Below are positions 34,869 through 43,720 of a stretch of DNA of 46,979 nucleotides, in pieces (positions within the stretch are counted from its first letter, which is position 1; each line of letters starts with the position of its first letter). A program made the translations under genes and the position numbers. Below the pieces are notes generated by a model. That model was not told the origin of the DNA. It worked only from the letters and a program-made list of their open reading frames with translations, and made no database searches. Origin of the DNA: an uncultured Alphaproteobacteria bacterium (lineage in GTDB: Bacteria > Pseudomonadota > Alphaproteobacteria > RF32 > CAG-239); assembly GCA_944391505.1 (NCBI GenBank), contig CALXTV010000015.1:1-46979 (forward strand). The letters run 5' to 3'.

Positions 34869-36935
34869 TCAGTTGTCCAAAAACGAACGCAACTTGCGCG
34901 AACGCGATGGATGCTTCAGCTTTCGCAGCGCTTTGGCCTCAATCTGACGAATACGCTCACGTGTAACGTTAAACTGCTGTCCGACTTCTTCCAGCGTATG
35001 ATCCGTGTTCATGCCGATACCGAACCTCATACGCAGCACGCGTTCTTCGCGCGGCGTCAGCGACGACAAAATCCGCGTGCAGGTTTCCTTCAAATTTGAA
35101 TGAATGGCGGAATCCAGCGGCTGCAAAGCGCTCTCATCGGCAATAAAATCGCCCAGAGAAGAATCTTCCTCGTCACCGACCGGCGCTTCCAGCGAAACCG
35201 GCTCCTTAGCAATTTTCATAACCTTGCGAACCTTTTCCAACGGCATGGACAAACGTTCGGCCAGTTCTTCGGGTACCGGCTCACGCCCCATCTCCGAGAG
35301 CATCTGACGCGAGGTTCGAACCAGTTTGTTGATGGTTTCAATCATATGGACCGGAATACGAATGGTTCGTGCCTGATCGGCAATCGAACGCGTAATCGCC
35401 TGTCTTATCCACCAGGTCGCATAAGTCGAAAACTTGTAACCGCGGCGATATTCGAACTTGTCAACGGCCTTCATCAAACCGATGTTTCCTTCCTGAATGA
35501 GGTCAAGGAACTGAAGCCCGCGGTTTGTATATTTCTTGGCAATGGAAATAACCAGTCGCAGGTTGGCCTCAATCATTTCCTTTTTGGCTCTTTCCGCCTC
35601 GCGTTCACCTTTTTTGATGGTATCTACCATCTTGCGGTATTCGGTAATCGGCAGCCCGCACTCCTGCGCCATTTTTGCCACATTGTCACGCAACTCAGCA
35701 ATTTCGGCGCCGTATTTTTCGACAAAGTTCTTCCAGTGCTTGTCCGACTTATGAGAAATATTTTCAATCCAGTTCGGATCAAGCTCCGATTTCTGATAAA
35801 CTTCCAGAAAATCTTCCCGTTTGATTTTGCAGGAAAGCGCATAACGAAGCAGCTTGCCCTCAAGCCCCATCAGACGCTTGTTCAAACCGTTCAGTTGCTC
35901 AACCAGTTGTTCGATGCGGGTCGAATTCAGATGAATGGAGCTCATCAACTCAACCAGCTCCTTTTTAACCTGCAGATATTTTTTCTCGACGCTCGGACTG
36001 ATGTTTTTACCGGCCAAAACGGCTTCCACACGCTGATTCTGAATTTTTTTCAAATCATCGTAATAGCTCGAAATTTTGTTCAAAATATCCAGAACCGGTT
36101 CCAGTAAGGCTTCTTCCATCGCCGAAACCGATGCGGCAGCCCGCCCGCCGACGCCGTCGTCGTCATCATCGTCATCGGCCGCTTCGGTTTCCTCATCGCT
36201 CTCACCGCCTAAGTCAGCCGCGTCATCTTCGTCCTCGACTTCATCATCAACGGTGTCCTCAAGCTCCATGTCGTCTTCCAGATCGTCATCTATATCGTCG
36301 AGATTTTCCTTGGTTTCCAGTTCTTCGGCAACTTTGTCCAAATCAACGGGCGCCTCATCGTCATCATAAGCCAGCGCCTCGGGATCATCGCCATACATCA
36401 TTTCCAGGTCAACAATGTCGCGCAGCTGCATTTTGCCTTCGACCAAATCGTCGCGCCAGCCGGCAATAGCCTTCAGAGTCATCGGACTTTCGCACAAACC
36501 GTCAATCATGACCGTTTTGCCGGCCTCAATACGTTTGGCAATGGCAATTTCGCCTTCCCTCGACAACAGCTCGACGGTGCCCATTTCCTTAAGATACATT
36601 CTTACCGGGTCATCTGAACGCCCGAGATCTTTCTCGTCAAAATTTCCGGATTCATCGTAGTCGTCTTCTTCCTCGACCACGTCCGGCTCAAAACTGTCGG
36701 CATCGGATTCGGATATGATGCTGATGCCCATATCGGATATTTCCGACATAATATCTTCGATCTGCTCGGAAGACTCCTTCTCCGGCGGCAGAGCTTTGTT
36801 CAGTTCCTCAACAGTAATATAACCGCGGACTTTACCTTTATCGATAAGTCTCTTGACGGCGCTTCCCAATGAATCAATCAGCGGCGCATCGGCGGCGCTG
36901 CCTTCATAAAAGTCTTGATTATCTGTATCTGACAT
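34869..36935 (-). CDS. rpoD: Housekeeping RNA polymerase sigma factor RpoD
   Basis: A 688-residue group 1 sigma-70. Region 1.1 is near the N-terminus ([15 protein letters not shown]). A non-conserved insert at about residues 190-265 is extremely acidic, with runs of Asp and Glu. Regions 2.1-2.4 are seen in [23 protein letters not shown] and [17 protein letters not shown], region 3 in [12 protein letters not shown], and region 4.2 in [20 protein letters not shown]. It directs most transcription and recognises TTGACA/TATAAT promoters like those found here. It lies after dnaG with a 190-base gap holding its own promoter. Confidence 0.98.
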   Translation of the reverse strand: MSDTDNQDFYEGSAADAPLIDSLGSAVKRLIDKGKVRGYITVEELNKALPPEKESSEQIEDIMSEISDMGISIISESDADSFEPDVVEEEDDYDESGNFDEKDLGRSDDPVRMYLKEMGTVELLSREGEIAIAKRIEAGKTVMIDGLCESPMTLKAIAGWRDDLVEGKMQLRDIVDLEMMYGDDPEALAYDDDEAPVDLDKVAEELETKENLDDIDDDLEDDMELEDTVDDEVEDEDDAADLGGESDEETEAADDDDDDDGVGGRAAASVSAMEEALLEPVLDILNKISSYYDDLKKIQNQRVEAVLAGKNISPSVEKKYLQVKKELVELMSSIHLNSTRIEQLVEQLNGLNKRLMGLEGKLLRYALSCKIKREDFLEVYQKSELDPNWIENISHKSDKHWKNFVEKYGAEIAELRDNVAKMAQECGLPITEYRKMVDTIKKGEREAERAKKEMIEANLRLVISIAKKYTNRGLQFLDLIQEGNIGLMKAVDKFEYRRGYKFSTYATWWIRQAITRSIADQARTIRIPVHMIETINKLVRTSRQMLSEMGREPVPEELAERLSMPLEKVRKVMKIAKEPVSLEAPVGDEEDSSLGDFIADESALQPLDSAIHSNLKETCTRILSSLTPREERVLRMRFGIGMNTDHTLEEVGQQFNVTRERIRQIEAKALRKLKHPSRSRKLRSFLDN

Positions 36936-37015
36936 GTCGTTCCCTAAAATCGATTTCTAAATTTTCAGGCCGGAAAACAATAAAGAAAAGCCCGAAAATC
37001 TGCTAGCTGGCACTT

Positions 37016-37044
37016 TTTTTAATTATTTTAAAGCTTTTTGTCAA
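37016..37044 (-). promoter_or_regulatory. Promoter upstream of rpoD
   Basis: A perfect TTGACA (37044-37039) with a 17-base spacer and TAAAAA (37021-37016) on the minus strand, about 80 bases before the rpoD ATG. rpoD could thus be transcribed apart from dnaG. Confidence 0.5.
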
Positions 37045-37126
37045 CACTTGCTTTAAACAAAAAAACGCGCCGATTCGGCCTCTTTTTCGATTCTTCTTTG
37101 TTTTCCGCGAATTATCATATAAGACA

Positions 37127-38923
37127 TTAATTAAAATTTTGTGTATTCAATAAGGCATCTTTTTCTTTTTTCAGGGATTCATACCTTTTATACACTTCGT
37201 CCGGAAACGACTCGGAAGTCTGCATAATCCGCAGACATTCCCTGATCTCGTTTTCCAGCTGTCTGAGCTGAACTTCTATAATTTTTGTGTCAATTTCGGT
37301 TCTTATTTTCGGCAGATACGGATTTTGCTGCTTCAGCATTTCCAGTTCCCACAACCCGGACAAATCTTTATCAAAACCGCTTTCGGCAAGTTTTTTATAC
37401 ATATCGGCAAATCCGATTTGTTCGTTTTCGGAACAAATCTCAACCATCTTGTCAAACATAACATGCATACGCTGATTGTTAAAGTCAAAGAAAGACATTT
37501 TTTCCTCATACTCGGCAATCAGCTCCGGATAATAAACAAATGCCGCCAGCACAAATTTCAAAACCAGCTCGTCCAAACTTGGCTTGGGTCTCAACTGCAC
37601 GGGCTTTTTCGCCGCCGGCGCCGTCTTTTTGCGGCGATCCGTCCAAACGCCGCGCCCGAACTCCTCATAAATCCGCTTTTTCATTTCCTGAATATAATAA
37701 CCGCGGACTTTTTCGTCGGCAATTTTGCCAACCTCTTCCATAATATTTTTCTCAATCAGCGCCTTCTGTTCAGGCGTCGACATATCCTTGCTTTGAATAT
37801 TCTTCCGCCAGACCAGCTCCGCCAACGGCACCGTGTCTCCGATGATTTTCAAAAACTCGTCGCGGCCCTTGGCTTTCAAATACTCGTCCGGATCCATCTT
37901 GTCCGGCAAAAAGGCATAGCGTGTCGAATAACCGGCCTTCAAAATCGGCAACGCGCGGTCGACCGAACGCACGGCCGCACGAATACCGGCGCTGTCTCCG
38001 TCAAAACAAAGAGTCGGCATCGGACAAACGCGCCAGGCCTCCTGAATCTGGTCTTCGGTCAAAGCCGTTCCCAACGGCGCCACGGCATATTCTATGCCGT
38101 ATTTGTCCATCGCGATTACGTCCATGTACCCTTCGCAGACAATAATATTATGCGCTTCAAAAGCCTTGTCCCGTGCATTATTCAAATTATAAAGCACCCG
38201 GCGCTTGTTAAAAACCGGCGTTTCCGGAGAGTTCAGATACTTCGGCTGTCCGTCGCCCATAATGCGACCACCGAAAGCGATAACCCGCCCCCGCTTGTCC
38301 ATAATCGGAATAATGACCCGGTCTCGGAAAAAATCATGCGAACGACGGCTCTTGTCTTCCGGAATTGCAATCAACCCCAGTTCGTGCATTTCGGCCTCAC
38401 TGATACCCTTGGAAGCCAGCAGCGCTTTCAAACCGTTGTTGTTCGGCGCATATCCGAGACGAAACTTGGCAATCGTCTCTTCGCCGAAACCGCGGTTGGC
38501 CAGATAATCCATTGCCCGCACGCCTTCCGGCAGACGCAGACATTTTTCAAAAAACTTGGACGCCATCTCCATAATGTCATACTGCGAAGCCTTTTTCTCA
38601 ATTTCTTCGCGGCTTTCATGGCTCAGCTGCGGTACTCGCAAACCGGCCTTGTCCGCCAGCTTGTGCACAGCGTCCATAAACGGCAGATTATTGGCCTCCA
38701 TCTCAAACTTGATGATATCGCCATGCGCGCCGCAGCCGAAACAATGATAAAATCCTTTGGCTTCGTTAACCGTAAACGACGGCGTCTTCTCATTATGAAA
38801 CGGACAGCAGGCCTGATATTCCCGGCCTTTTCGGACAAGCTTAACCTTCGCGCCCACCACATCGACAATGGATATACGGGCGCGCAGTTCGTCCAAAAAC
38901 TTTTGCAAATCCGCCGAAGCCAT
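37127..38923 (-). CDS. dnaG: DNA primase DnaG
   Basis: A 598-residue primase that makes RNA primers at the fork. CHC2 zinc ligands are Cys40, His43, Cys61 and Cys64. The RNA-polymerase core contains VIIPIMDKRGRVIAFGGR, and the TOPRIM domain contains CEGYMDV and CFDGDSAG. The C-terminal helicase-binding region begins near residue 430 after a Lys/Pro-rich linker. Length is usual. It is 9 bases after the yqeY stop and upstream of rpoD, the standard macromolecular-synthesis order. Confidence 0.97.
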   Translation of the reverse strand: MASADLQKFLDELRARISIVDVVGAKVKLVRKGREYQACCPFHNEKTPSFTVNEAKGFYHCFGCGAHGDIIKFEMEANNLPFMDAVHKLADKAGLRVPQLSHESREEIEKKASQYDIMEMASKFFEKCLRLPEGVRAMDYLANRGFGEETIAKFRLGYAPNNNGLKALLASKGISEAEMHELGLIAIPEDKSRRSHDFFRDRVIIPIMDKRGRVIAFGGRIMGDGQPKYLNSPETPVFNKRRVLYNLNNARDKAFEAHNIIVCEGYMDVIAMDKYGIEYAVAPLGTALTEDQIQEAWRVCPMPTLCFDGDSAGIRAAVRSVDRALPILKAGYSTRYAFLPDKMDPDEYLKAKGRDEFLKIIGDTVPLAELVWRKNIQSKDMSTPEQKALIEKNIMEEVGKIADEKVRGYYIQEMKKRIYEEFGRGVWTDRRKKTAPAAKKPVQLRPKPSLDELVLKFVLAAFVYYPELIAEYEEKMSFFDFNNQRMHVMFDKMVEICSENEQIGFADMYKKLAESGFDKDLSGLWELEMLKQQNPYLPKIRTEIDTKIIEVQLRQLENEIRECLRIMQTSESFPDEVYKRYESLKKEKDALLNTQNFN

Positions 38924-38932
38924 TCAAAAAAC

Positions 38933-39385
38933 CTACCCGAGCAGATTTTTAATCATTCCGCTGGCTTTTCCGAAATCCAGTTGTCCGGCATACTTAGTCT
39001 TAAGAGCCCCCATAACCTTGCCCATGTCTTTCATGGAAGCGGCACCGGTTTCGGCAATAATGCCTTTAATAGCGGCCTCGATTTCGGCATCGCTCATCTG
39101 TTTGGGCAGAAAGCGCTCGATAATGCTGATTTCCTTGCGCTCTTTGGCCGCCAAATCTTCACGGTTGCCGTCAACATACATTTTTATTGAATCGTTGCGC
39201 TGCTTAATCATGCTCTGCATCATCGACAGCAAATCGGCATCGCTGGCTTCTTTCAGTCCTTTACCGCGGGCATCCACGTCTTTTTCTTTCATACCGGCAA
39301 TAATCAGGCGCACGGCGCTGACCGTATCCGTATCCTTGTTAAGCATTGATTCTTTCAGAGCCTTTTGCAGTTCCTCTCTCAACAT
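38933..39385 (-). CDS. yqeY: GatB/YqeY-domain protein
   Basis: A 150-residue YqeY-type protein related to the tail domain of the GatB amidotransferase subunit. The segments LREELQKALKESMLNKD, TVSAVRLIIAGMKEKDVDAR and FLPKQMSDAEIEAAIKGII are typical. A tRNA-binding role is suspected for the family, without a defined reaction. The start at 39385 follows AAGGAGAAAGAC. It is the first gene of yqeY-dnaG(-rpoD). Confidence 0.9.
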   Translation of the reverse strand: MLREELQKALKESMLNKDTDTVSAVRLIIAGMKEKDVDARGKGLKEASDADLLSMMQSMIKQRNDSIKMYVDGNREDLAAKERKEISIIERFLPKQMSDAEIEAAIKGIIAETGAASMKDMGKVMGALKTKYAGQLDFGKASGMIKNLLG

Positions 39386-39525
39386 TGTCTTTCTCCTTAT
39401 GAAATATTGCAATTACGAGGAGAATACTAGCTTGCCCGCAAAAAATCAACGATTAATATTTGCCTTGCGCTCTGTAAATTTTGAATTAAAGTACTATATG
39501 AGAAATATTGTTACGGGAGAATAAA

Positions 39526-40242
39526 ATGAAACGCAGTTTAGTTTTGGCACTTTCTTTAATCTTTGCTTCCGGCACCGCGGCCGCCGAAGAACATCTGATA
39601 AACGACGATGTCGAAAAAGCCCTGGCTCAAAGCAGCGAACAAATGAACAAATCCGTCGAACAAATGAACGCCGCTTTTGAAAAGGTCATGCCGGAACTGG
39701 CGCGCAGCATGGCCCAAACCATGTCGCAGCTGTTGGAGTCAATCACGCCGGTCATGCAGGCCATGGAAAACAACCGGACTTTTTCAAAAGCTTCCGAACA
39801 GCTTTCCAAAGAAGTCGCCAAATCCGTCGATGAGCTGAATCTGCCGAACACCAGTGTTGACCGCGGCGAATTTCTGACCGTCAAAGGTTCCAAAACCGTC
39901 AACGACAATTCACTGCAGTTTGACGTCAACCAGAACTCAACCCTCGTTAACAACACCGCCGAATTTATCCGTATCATCAAGTCCGGCGAAAAAGTGCCGG
40001 ATTTATCCTTGGTCGCGCTCAATGACTGCGTAATGAAACTCAAGGATTTCAGCGTTCTTGAAATTGACGACAACAGCTATCTGATTTTTGACGGCAAAGA
40101 CAGCGACCACAACTTCAGCTACGCCACCGGCAACATCGCTCCCGGACTGAACCTGCAGGTACAAACCACCGGCCCCGGGCACGAAAAAGCCGCCCGCGAC
40201 TTCATCAAATCATTGCGTTCCCGCCAACTGGCAAAGAAATAA
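39526..40242 (+). CDS. Secreted helical protein of unknown function
   Basis: A 238-residue protein with a cleavable signal peptide (about residues 1-20, ASGTAAA/E), so probably periplasmic. Residues about 30-105 are amphipathic helix with repeated EQMN/SMAQ patterns, likely a coiled coil. The C-terminal half (LKDFSVLEIDDNSYLIFDG…) looks beta rich. No family is named with confidence. GGGAGAATAAA precedes the ATG. It converges on the DUF4105 gene with a 3-base gap. Confidence 0.7.
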   Translation: MKRSLVLALSLIFASGTAAAEEHLINDDVEKALAQSSEQMNKSVEQMNAAFEKVMPELARSMAQTMSQLLESITPVMQAMENNRTFSKASEQLSKEVAKSVDELNLPNTSVDRGEFLTVKGSKTVNDNSLQFDVNQNSTLVNNTAEFIRIIKSGEKVPDLSLVALNDCVMKLKDFSVLEIDDNSYLIFDGKDSDHNFSYATGNIAPGLNLQVQTTGPGHEKAARDFIKSLRSRQLAKK

Positions 40243-40245
40243 ACT

Positions 40246-42078
40246 CTAAAAATAGAAGCGCAATGAGGTCATGAACTCATCAAGATTGTGGCCGTAATTG
40301 ACCTGATATTTGTAACTGGCCGCCAAAGCCGTATTACGGCTCAGACTGAACGACGCTTCCGCCGAATATTTCATGCTTTCGGCAAAATGCGAAGTGGCAA
40401 ATACTTTTTCGGCCTCCGCCAACAGCCGCCAGCGGCCGAAATCGGCATACACGCCGCCGGCAAAACCGATTCCCGCCCATTGGTTATGAGGCAGAAAGCC
40501 GCCGTAACTCCCGTAAAGGCTGTTCATGGCATAGACCCATATTTCGTCGGTCAGCGCATAGGTCAAGCCGCCGCCGACTTTCAAATTAAAGGCATAGCCC
40601 TCTTTCTCCGTCTGCGGATTATAAACCCGCTCGATATCCGCCATAATTGTATACGAAGTCGGCATAAACATCAGATCGGCCGGCGAAAGCGACTTAATCC
40701 CGACCAAATCCAGTTTTTGCAAAACCGTCTTATTGCGGTTGTCATAATGCCTCAGTGTTGTATTCAGAAAATTAATTTCCGCTCCGCGCAGAAAACCGTA
40801 GTTGTCATCGGTCAGCGAATGATAGGCCGGCCGGAATTGAACCTCCTGAAAAGCTTCGCCATTCCGATTTCCGATACCGATAACCGCCCGCATGGAATCA
40901 TGCCCGGCTTCCGGCGGGCGACCGTTGTCATGTTCTGCAAAATGCGGTGCACCGTCGATTCTGCTTCTCGCTTTCAGACTCTGAAAACTGCGCCGGCGAT
41001 ATTCCTTCAATTCCAAATCCTTGGCCACATATTGATACTGCACATATTGATAAGCCGTCTCCAGCACGTCGGCTTTCTCGCTTTCTTCCAGCCCGGCCAG
41101 TTCCCAGTTCTGATTCAATATCGCCTCATAATAGGCTTTTTTCTGCTTTTCGTTCATCTGTTTGAAGCGATAACGGATTTTTGACTGCCGCGACGGCCGG
41201 TAATTAACGCTTTTAACCAATCCCGGACGGTTTGTTACAGCCTTGATCGTATCCAACGGAATAGCCTGCACGGGAAAATCGTCTGCCAGTTTCAGCGACG
41301 GCCGCACGGCGTCAAGAACTTCCATCAGCATATAAGAACAGTTTTCGGTAAAAAAGTAATAACGGGTCTGCGTTTGCCCGACCTCCCACAAATGAGCCAC
41401 AAACATATCCAGCTCTTCCGAGGTCAGATTAAGATTATATTCCCAAATGTCGCGGTTTTCGAGATTGTTGTAAGTATTGATAATGTCATAATACGGCTTA
41501 ACCGTAAACCCGCCGTAAAATCCGCCGGTAAGCCCCCATACCGCAAAAAGCACCGAATTTTCCTGCCCTGCCGTAAATGCACCGTAGTTAACACCGTGTG
41601 CCAGCAGTTGTGTTCCTTTGCGCGAAGTGTCAATCCGCATCAGCGTATGCCCGAACAGCGACGACGGATTATTCATATAGGCGTCCGTAAACAGAAGCGT
41701 TACGCCCGCCGGCCGCAAGTCATGACGAAATTCTTCATATTCTTTGCATTCCGGAAATTCCGTCTTTGTCAGTCCCTGCGCCCTCAAAAACTTGTAACGT
41801 GCCGGAAAAACGCACATTTTGGCAATGTCCGTCCCCTCGTTGAACAAAGCAACGGTTGCCTCAAGTTCAGCTTTCGGATTACTTTTGCCTTCCGGAGACA
41901 GAAAAAAATTCGGCGTATCAACCGTGCTTTCGACCCCGCCGGTCAACTGCGGCCGATAATGTCCCAGAGCCAGCCATTGCGGATTATCCTCAACGCCGGC
42001 CATGGCCGGCAATGCCCACAACCCCGCCGCTAACAGCACCGCAACAAACTTTGCCATTCCGTTTTTCTGCATAAACAT
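40246..42078 (-). CDS. DUF4105 (Lnb-like) envelope protein
   Basis: A 610-residue exported protein with a signal peptide ending near AMA (residues 25-27). The central DUF4105 domain has SSLFGHTLMRID (His144) and TENCSYMLME (Cys247), a Cys/His pair of the NlpC/P60-like type. The C-terminal ~200 residues are alternating strands (from about 400 on, ending SLRFYF), suggesting a beta-barrel in the outer membrane. From memory, PF13387 has been named after Lnb, a lipoprotein N-acyltransferase described in Bacteroides. Whether this protein acylates lipoproteins is unproven. No strong ribosome binding site is seen before ATG 42078; ATG 42072 is possible. Confidence 0.8.
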   Translation of the reverse strand: MFMQKNGMAKFVAVLLAAGLWALPAMAGVEDNPQWLALGHYRPQLTGGVESTVDTPNFFLSPEGKSNPKAELEATVALFNEGTDIAKMCVFPARYKFLRAQGLTKTEFPECKEYEEFRHDLRPAGVTLLFTDAYMNNPSSLFGHTLMRIDTSRKGTQLLAHGVNYGAFTAGQENSVLFAVWGLTGGFYGGFTVKPYYDIINTYNNLENRDIWEYNLNLTSEELDMFVAHLWEVGQTQTRYYFFTENCSYMLMEVLDAVRPSLKLADDFPVQAIPLDTIKAVTNRPGLVKSVNYRPSRQSKIRYRFKQMNEKQKKAYYEAILNQNWELAGLEESEKADVLETAYQYVQYQYVAKDLELKEYRRRSFQSLKARSRIDGAPHFAEHDNGRPPEAGHDSMRAVIGIGNRNGEAFQEVQFRPAYHSLTDDNYGFLRGAEINFLNTTLRHYDNRNKTVLQKLDLVGIKSLSPADLMFMPTSYTIMADIERVYNPQTEKEGYAFNLKVGGGLTYALTDEIWVYAMNSLYGSYGGFLPHNQWAGIGFAGGVYADFGRWRLLAEAEKVFATSHFAESMKYSAEASFSLSRNTALAASYKYQVNYGHNLDEFMTSLRFYF

Positions 42079-42089
42079 AATCGAAACAA

Positions 42090-42121
42090 AAAAGCCGCCC
42101 TCCTTCCCGGCAGGGCGGCTC
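42090..42121 (-). terminator. Intrinsic terminator of the DUF3015 gene
   Basis: An 8-9-bp GC stem AGCCGCCCT/AGGGCGGCT with a 10-base loop is followed by six U residues on the minus strand. It also lies in the leader of the DUF4105 gene, so it could attenuate read-through into it. Confidence 0.85.
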
Positions 42122-42133
42122 TCCGTCTTTTAA

Positions 42134-42589
42134 CTAAGCATTCATAACTTTGAACAGGTTCAAAGTAACTTCAACCGCATCGACATTGTCGTTCGGAAAA
42201 ATAAATGCAAAATTGTCATGAACTTTGGCAGCCAGTTCATTCTTGTCAACTTCCATAATACCGGCTAACGTATCCAGAGTCTCGCCCTCGCCGCGGGAAG
42301 CGTCAAGCGCATACTGCTCCATATTGTTTTCCAAAAAGTTCAGAACCATTCTCTGGGTTCCGCCGGTAATGCGGCCGTTTTGATCGCAACCGGAAGTACC
42401 GGAAGAAATACCAAAAGTCTGCGTACCAAAAGAACCATTGGTCGTAACAGCTAGAACCTGCGGCGCCGTACCGCTCTGCCCTCTCCAGGCCATGGAACCG
42501 AGACCGCACCCCGTACTGTCAATGGCCATAGCATTGGAAGATAATGTCATAACAGCGGCCAAAGCCGAAGCAAGATAAAGTTTTTTCAC
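42134..42589 (-). CDS. DUF3015-family exported protein
   Basis: A 151-residue secreted protein with a signal peptide to about residue 22. The mature part contains GCGLGSMAW, a Ser/Thr/Gly stretch and SGTSGC, the pattern of DUF3015, and a helical C-terminus. Two or more Cys suggest a disulfide. Function unknown. It starts at GTG, supported by AAAGGAG seven bases upstream. It has its own promoter and terminator, divergent from greA. Confidence 0.8.
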   Translation of the reverse strand: MKKLYLASALAAVMTLSSNAMAIDSTGCGLGSMAWRGQSGTAPQVLAVTTNGSFGTQTFGISSGTSGCDQNGRITGGTQRMVLNFLENNMEQYALDASRGEGETLDTLAGIMEVDKNELAAKVHDNFAFIFPNDNVDAVEVTLNLFKVMNA

Positions 42590-42627
42590 AAGTTTTCTCC
42601 TTTAAAATCAAAGCACTTAGCTTCTTT

Positions 42628-42655
42628 TTTATACCACGGCATAAACTTTTGTACA
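42628..42655 (-). promoter_or_regulatory. Promoter of the DUF3015 gene
   Basis: TGTACA (42655-42650), a 16-base spacer and TATAAA (42633-42628) on the minus strand, about 40 bases before the GTG start. Confidence 0.5.
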
Positions 42656-42691
42656 GTCTTTTTGGCTTTCAATAACAAAAAAATAAAAGGC

Positions 42692-42719
42692 TTGAAGTAT
42701 TTTATTTCTGTGCTATATT
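42692..42719 (+). promoter_or_regulatory. Promoter of greA
   Basis: TTGAAG (42692-42697), a 16-base spacer and TATATT (42714-42719). The predicted start near 42726 gives an untranslated leader of about 128 bases before greA. Confidence 0.6.
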
Positions 42720-42739
42720 ACTCGCCAATAAGCAACAAA

Positions 42740-42784
42740 AGGCTGTGACAAATTCCCATACGGTTTGTCGCAGCTTGATTTTTC
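42740..42784 (+). terminator. Attenuator-like hairpin in the greA leader
   Basis: A 13-bp stem (42740-42752 with 42764-42776, two G-U pairs, 11-base loop) is followed by GATTTTT and, 10 bases later, a second run of T (TTTTTTT). It lies between the promoter and the greA ribosome binding site, so it would terminate part of the transcripts and release a ~60-nt leader RNA. Confidence 0.6.
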
Positions 42785-42853
42785 TAACTTTTTTTCAAAA
42801 TGCGAACCCGGCAAAGCAATTTGCGGGCAGCAATTTTTTTAGGAGTAAAAAAG

Positions 42854-43327
42854 ATGGATAAGTTTCCTTTGACTAAAGACGGTTTCACGGCTCTGGAAGC
42901 CGAATTGAAGCACCTTAAAGGCGTTGACCGGCCGAACATCATCGCCGCCATTGCCGAAGCGCGTTCCCACGGCGACCTCTCGGAAAATGCCGAATACTCC
43001 GCAGCCAAAGAAAAGCAAAGCTTCATTGAGGGACGTATTCAGGAACTGGAAGCCGTCATCAGCCGCGCTCAGGTTATTGATCCTTCGCAAAACAGCGGAA
43101 ACGTTATCCGTTTCGGAGCCACCGTCGTTGTTGTCGATGAAGACACCGATACCGAAAAATCATACCAGATTGTCGGCGACTACGAAGCCAATATCGAAAA
43201 GAACAAAATCTCTTTGTCTTCACCGCTGGCCAAGGCCCTCATCGGCAAAGAAGTCGGAGACGTTGCCGAATACGTTGCACCCGGCGGCAAAAAATCTTTT
43301 GAGATTCTCGACGTTATTTACAAATAG
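42854..43327 (+). CDS. greA: Transcription elongation factor GreA
   Basis: A 157-residue GreA that stimulates RNA cleavage in backtracked RNA polymerase. The N-terminal coiled-coil contains DLSENAEYSAAKEKQ, the acidic tip loop, and the C-terminal FKBP-like domain ends with GGKKSFEILDV. The start at 42854 follows AGGAGTAAAAAAG; longer frames are unsupported. Downstream are a terminator and a Cys-rich small gene. Confidence 0.97.
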   Translation: MDKFPLTKDGFTALEAELKHLKGVDRPNIIAAIAEARSHGDLSENAEYSAAKEKQSFIEGRIQELEAVISRAQVIDPSQNSGNVIRFGATVVVVDEDTDTEKSYQIVGDYEANIEKNKISLSSPLAKALIGKEVGDVAEYVAPGGKKSFEILDVIYK

Positions 43328-43361
43328 TCGATCTTTAAATTTTATCTGCCAGAAATATATT

Positions 43362-43396
43362 AAGGCCGGTTACCTGACCGGCTTTAATTTTTTTTG
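43362..43396 (+). terminator. Intrinsic terminator of greA
   Basis: AAGGCCGGT pairs with ACCGGCTTT (one G-U) around a 6-base loop, followed by AA and nine T residues. The next gene starts 11 bases later, so some read-through is possible. Confidence 0.85.
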
Positions 43397-43406
43397 GGAG
43401 AAAACC

Positions 43407-43598
43407 ATGACTGAAAGCAAAAACTGCGCTTACGGATATGACTATGCGGACAAATGCGACTGCAGCGAGGACGACAAATGCGGCTGTTCTTTTCCCAACA
43501 ACCTGCCGCACGACTTTGGCTGTCACCATTCAAAGGTTCCCGGAGACAAAGAAAGCGCACACAAATATTGCGAAGAAACAAAGGACAGTGCAGACTGA
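43407..43598 (+). CDS. Small Cys-rich acidic protein (63 aa)
   Basis: A 63-residue protein with eight residues in a Cys/His pattern: NC, KCDC, KCGC, GCHH and YC. It is acidic at both ends. The cysteine spacing suggests metal (Zn or Fe) binding; I do not recognise the family. GGGAG lies eight bases before the ATG. It sits between greA and trxB on the plus strand; trxB has its own promoter. Confidence 0.65.
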   Translation: MTESKNCAYGYDYADKCDCSEDDKCGCSFPNNLPHDFGCHHSKVPGDKESAHKYCEETKDSAD

Positions 43599-43660
43599 TT
43601 ACCATTTTAACTTAAAATTTCCGGCTCCGGACAAATTATCCGCCAACCTTTTTTAATTGC

Positions 43661-43689
43661 TTGAAAGATAAAAAGAGCGGCTTTATATT
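43661..43689 (+). promoter_or_regulatory. Promoter of trxB-queH
   Basis: TTGAAA (43661-43666), a 17-base spacer and TATATT (43684-43689), with trxB starting 31 bases later at 43721 behind an ACGGAG ribosome binding site. Confidence 0.68.
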
Positions 43690-43720
43690 AGGCTCATTCA
43701 AAATAACGGAGAATTGACGA

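Noticed and set aside
37325..39190. 621-codon plus-strand frame opposite dnaG and yqeY
   Set aside because: dnaG on the minus strand has all primase motifs; the antisense frame is a composition-driven shadow.
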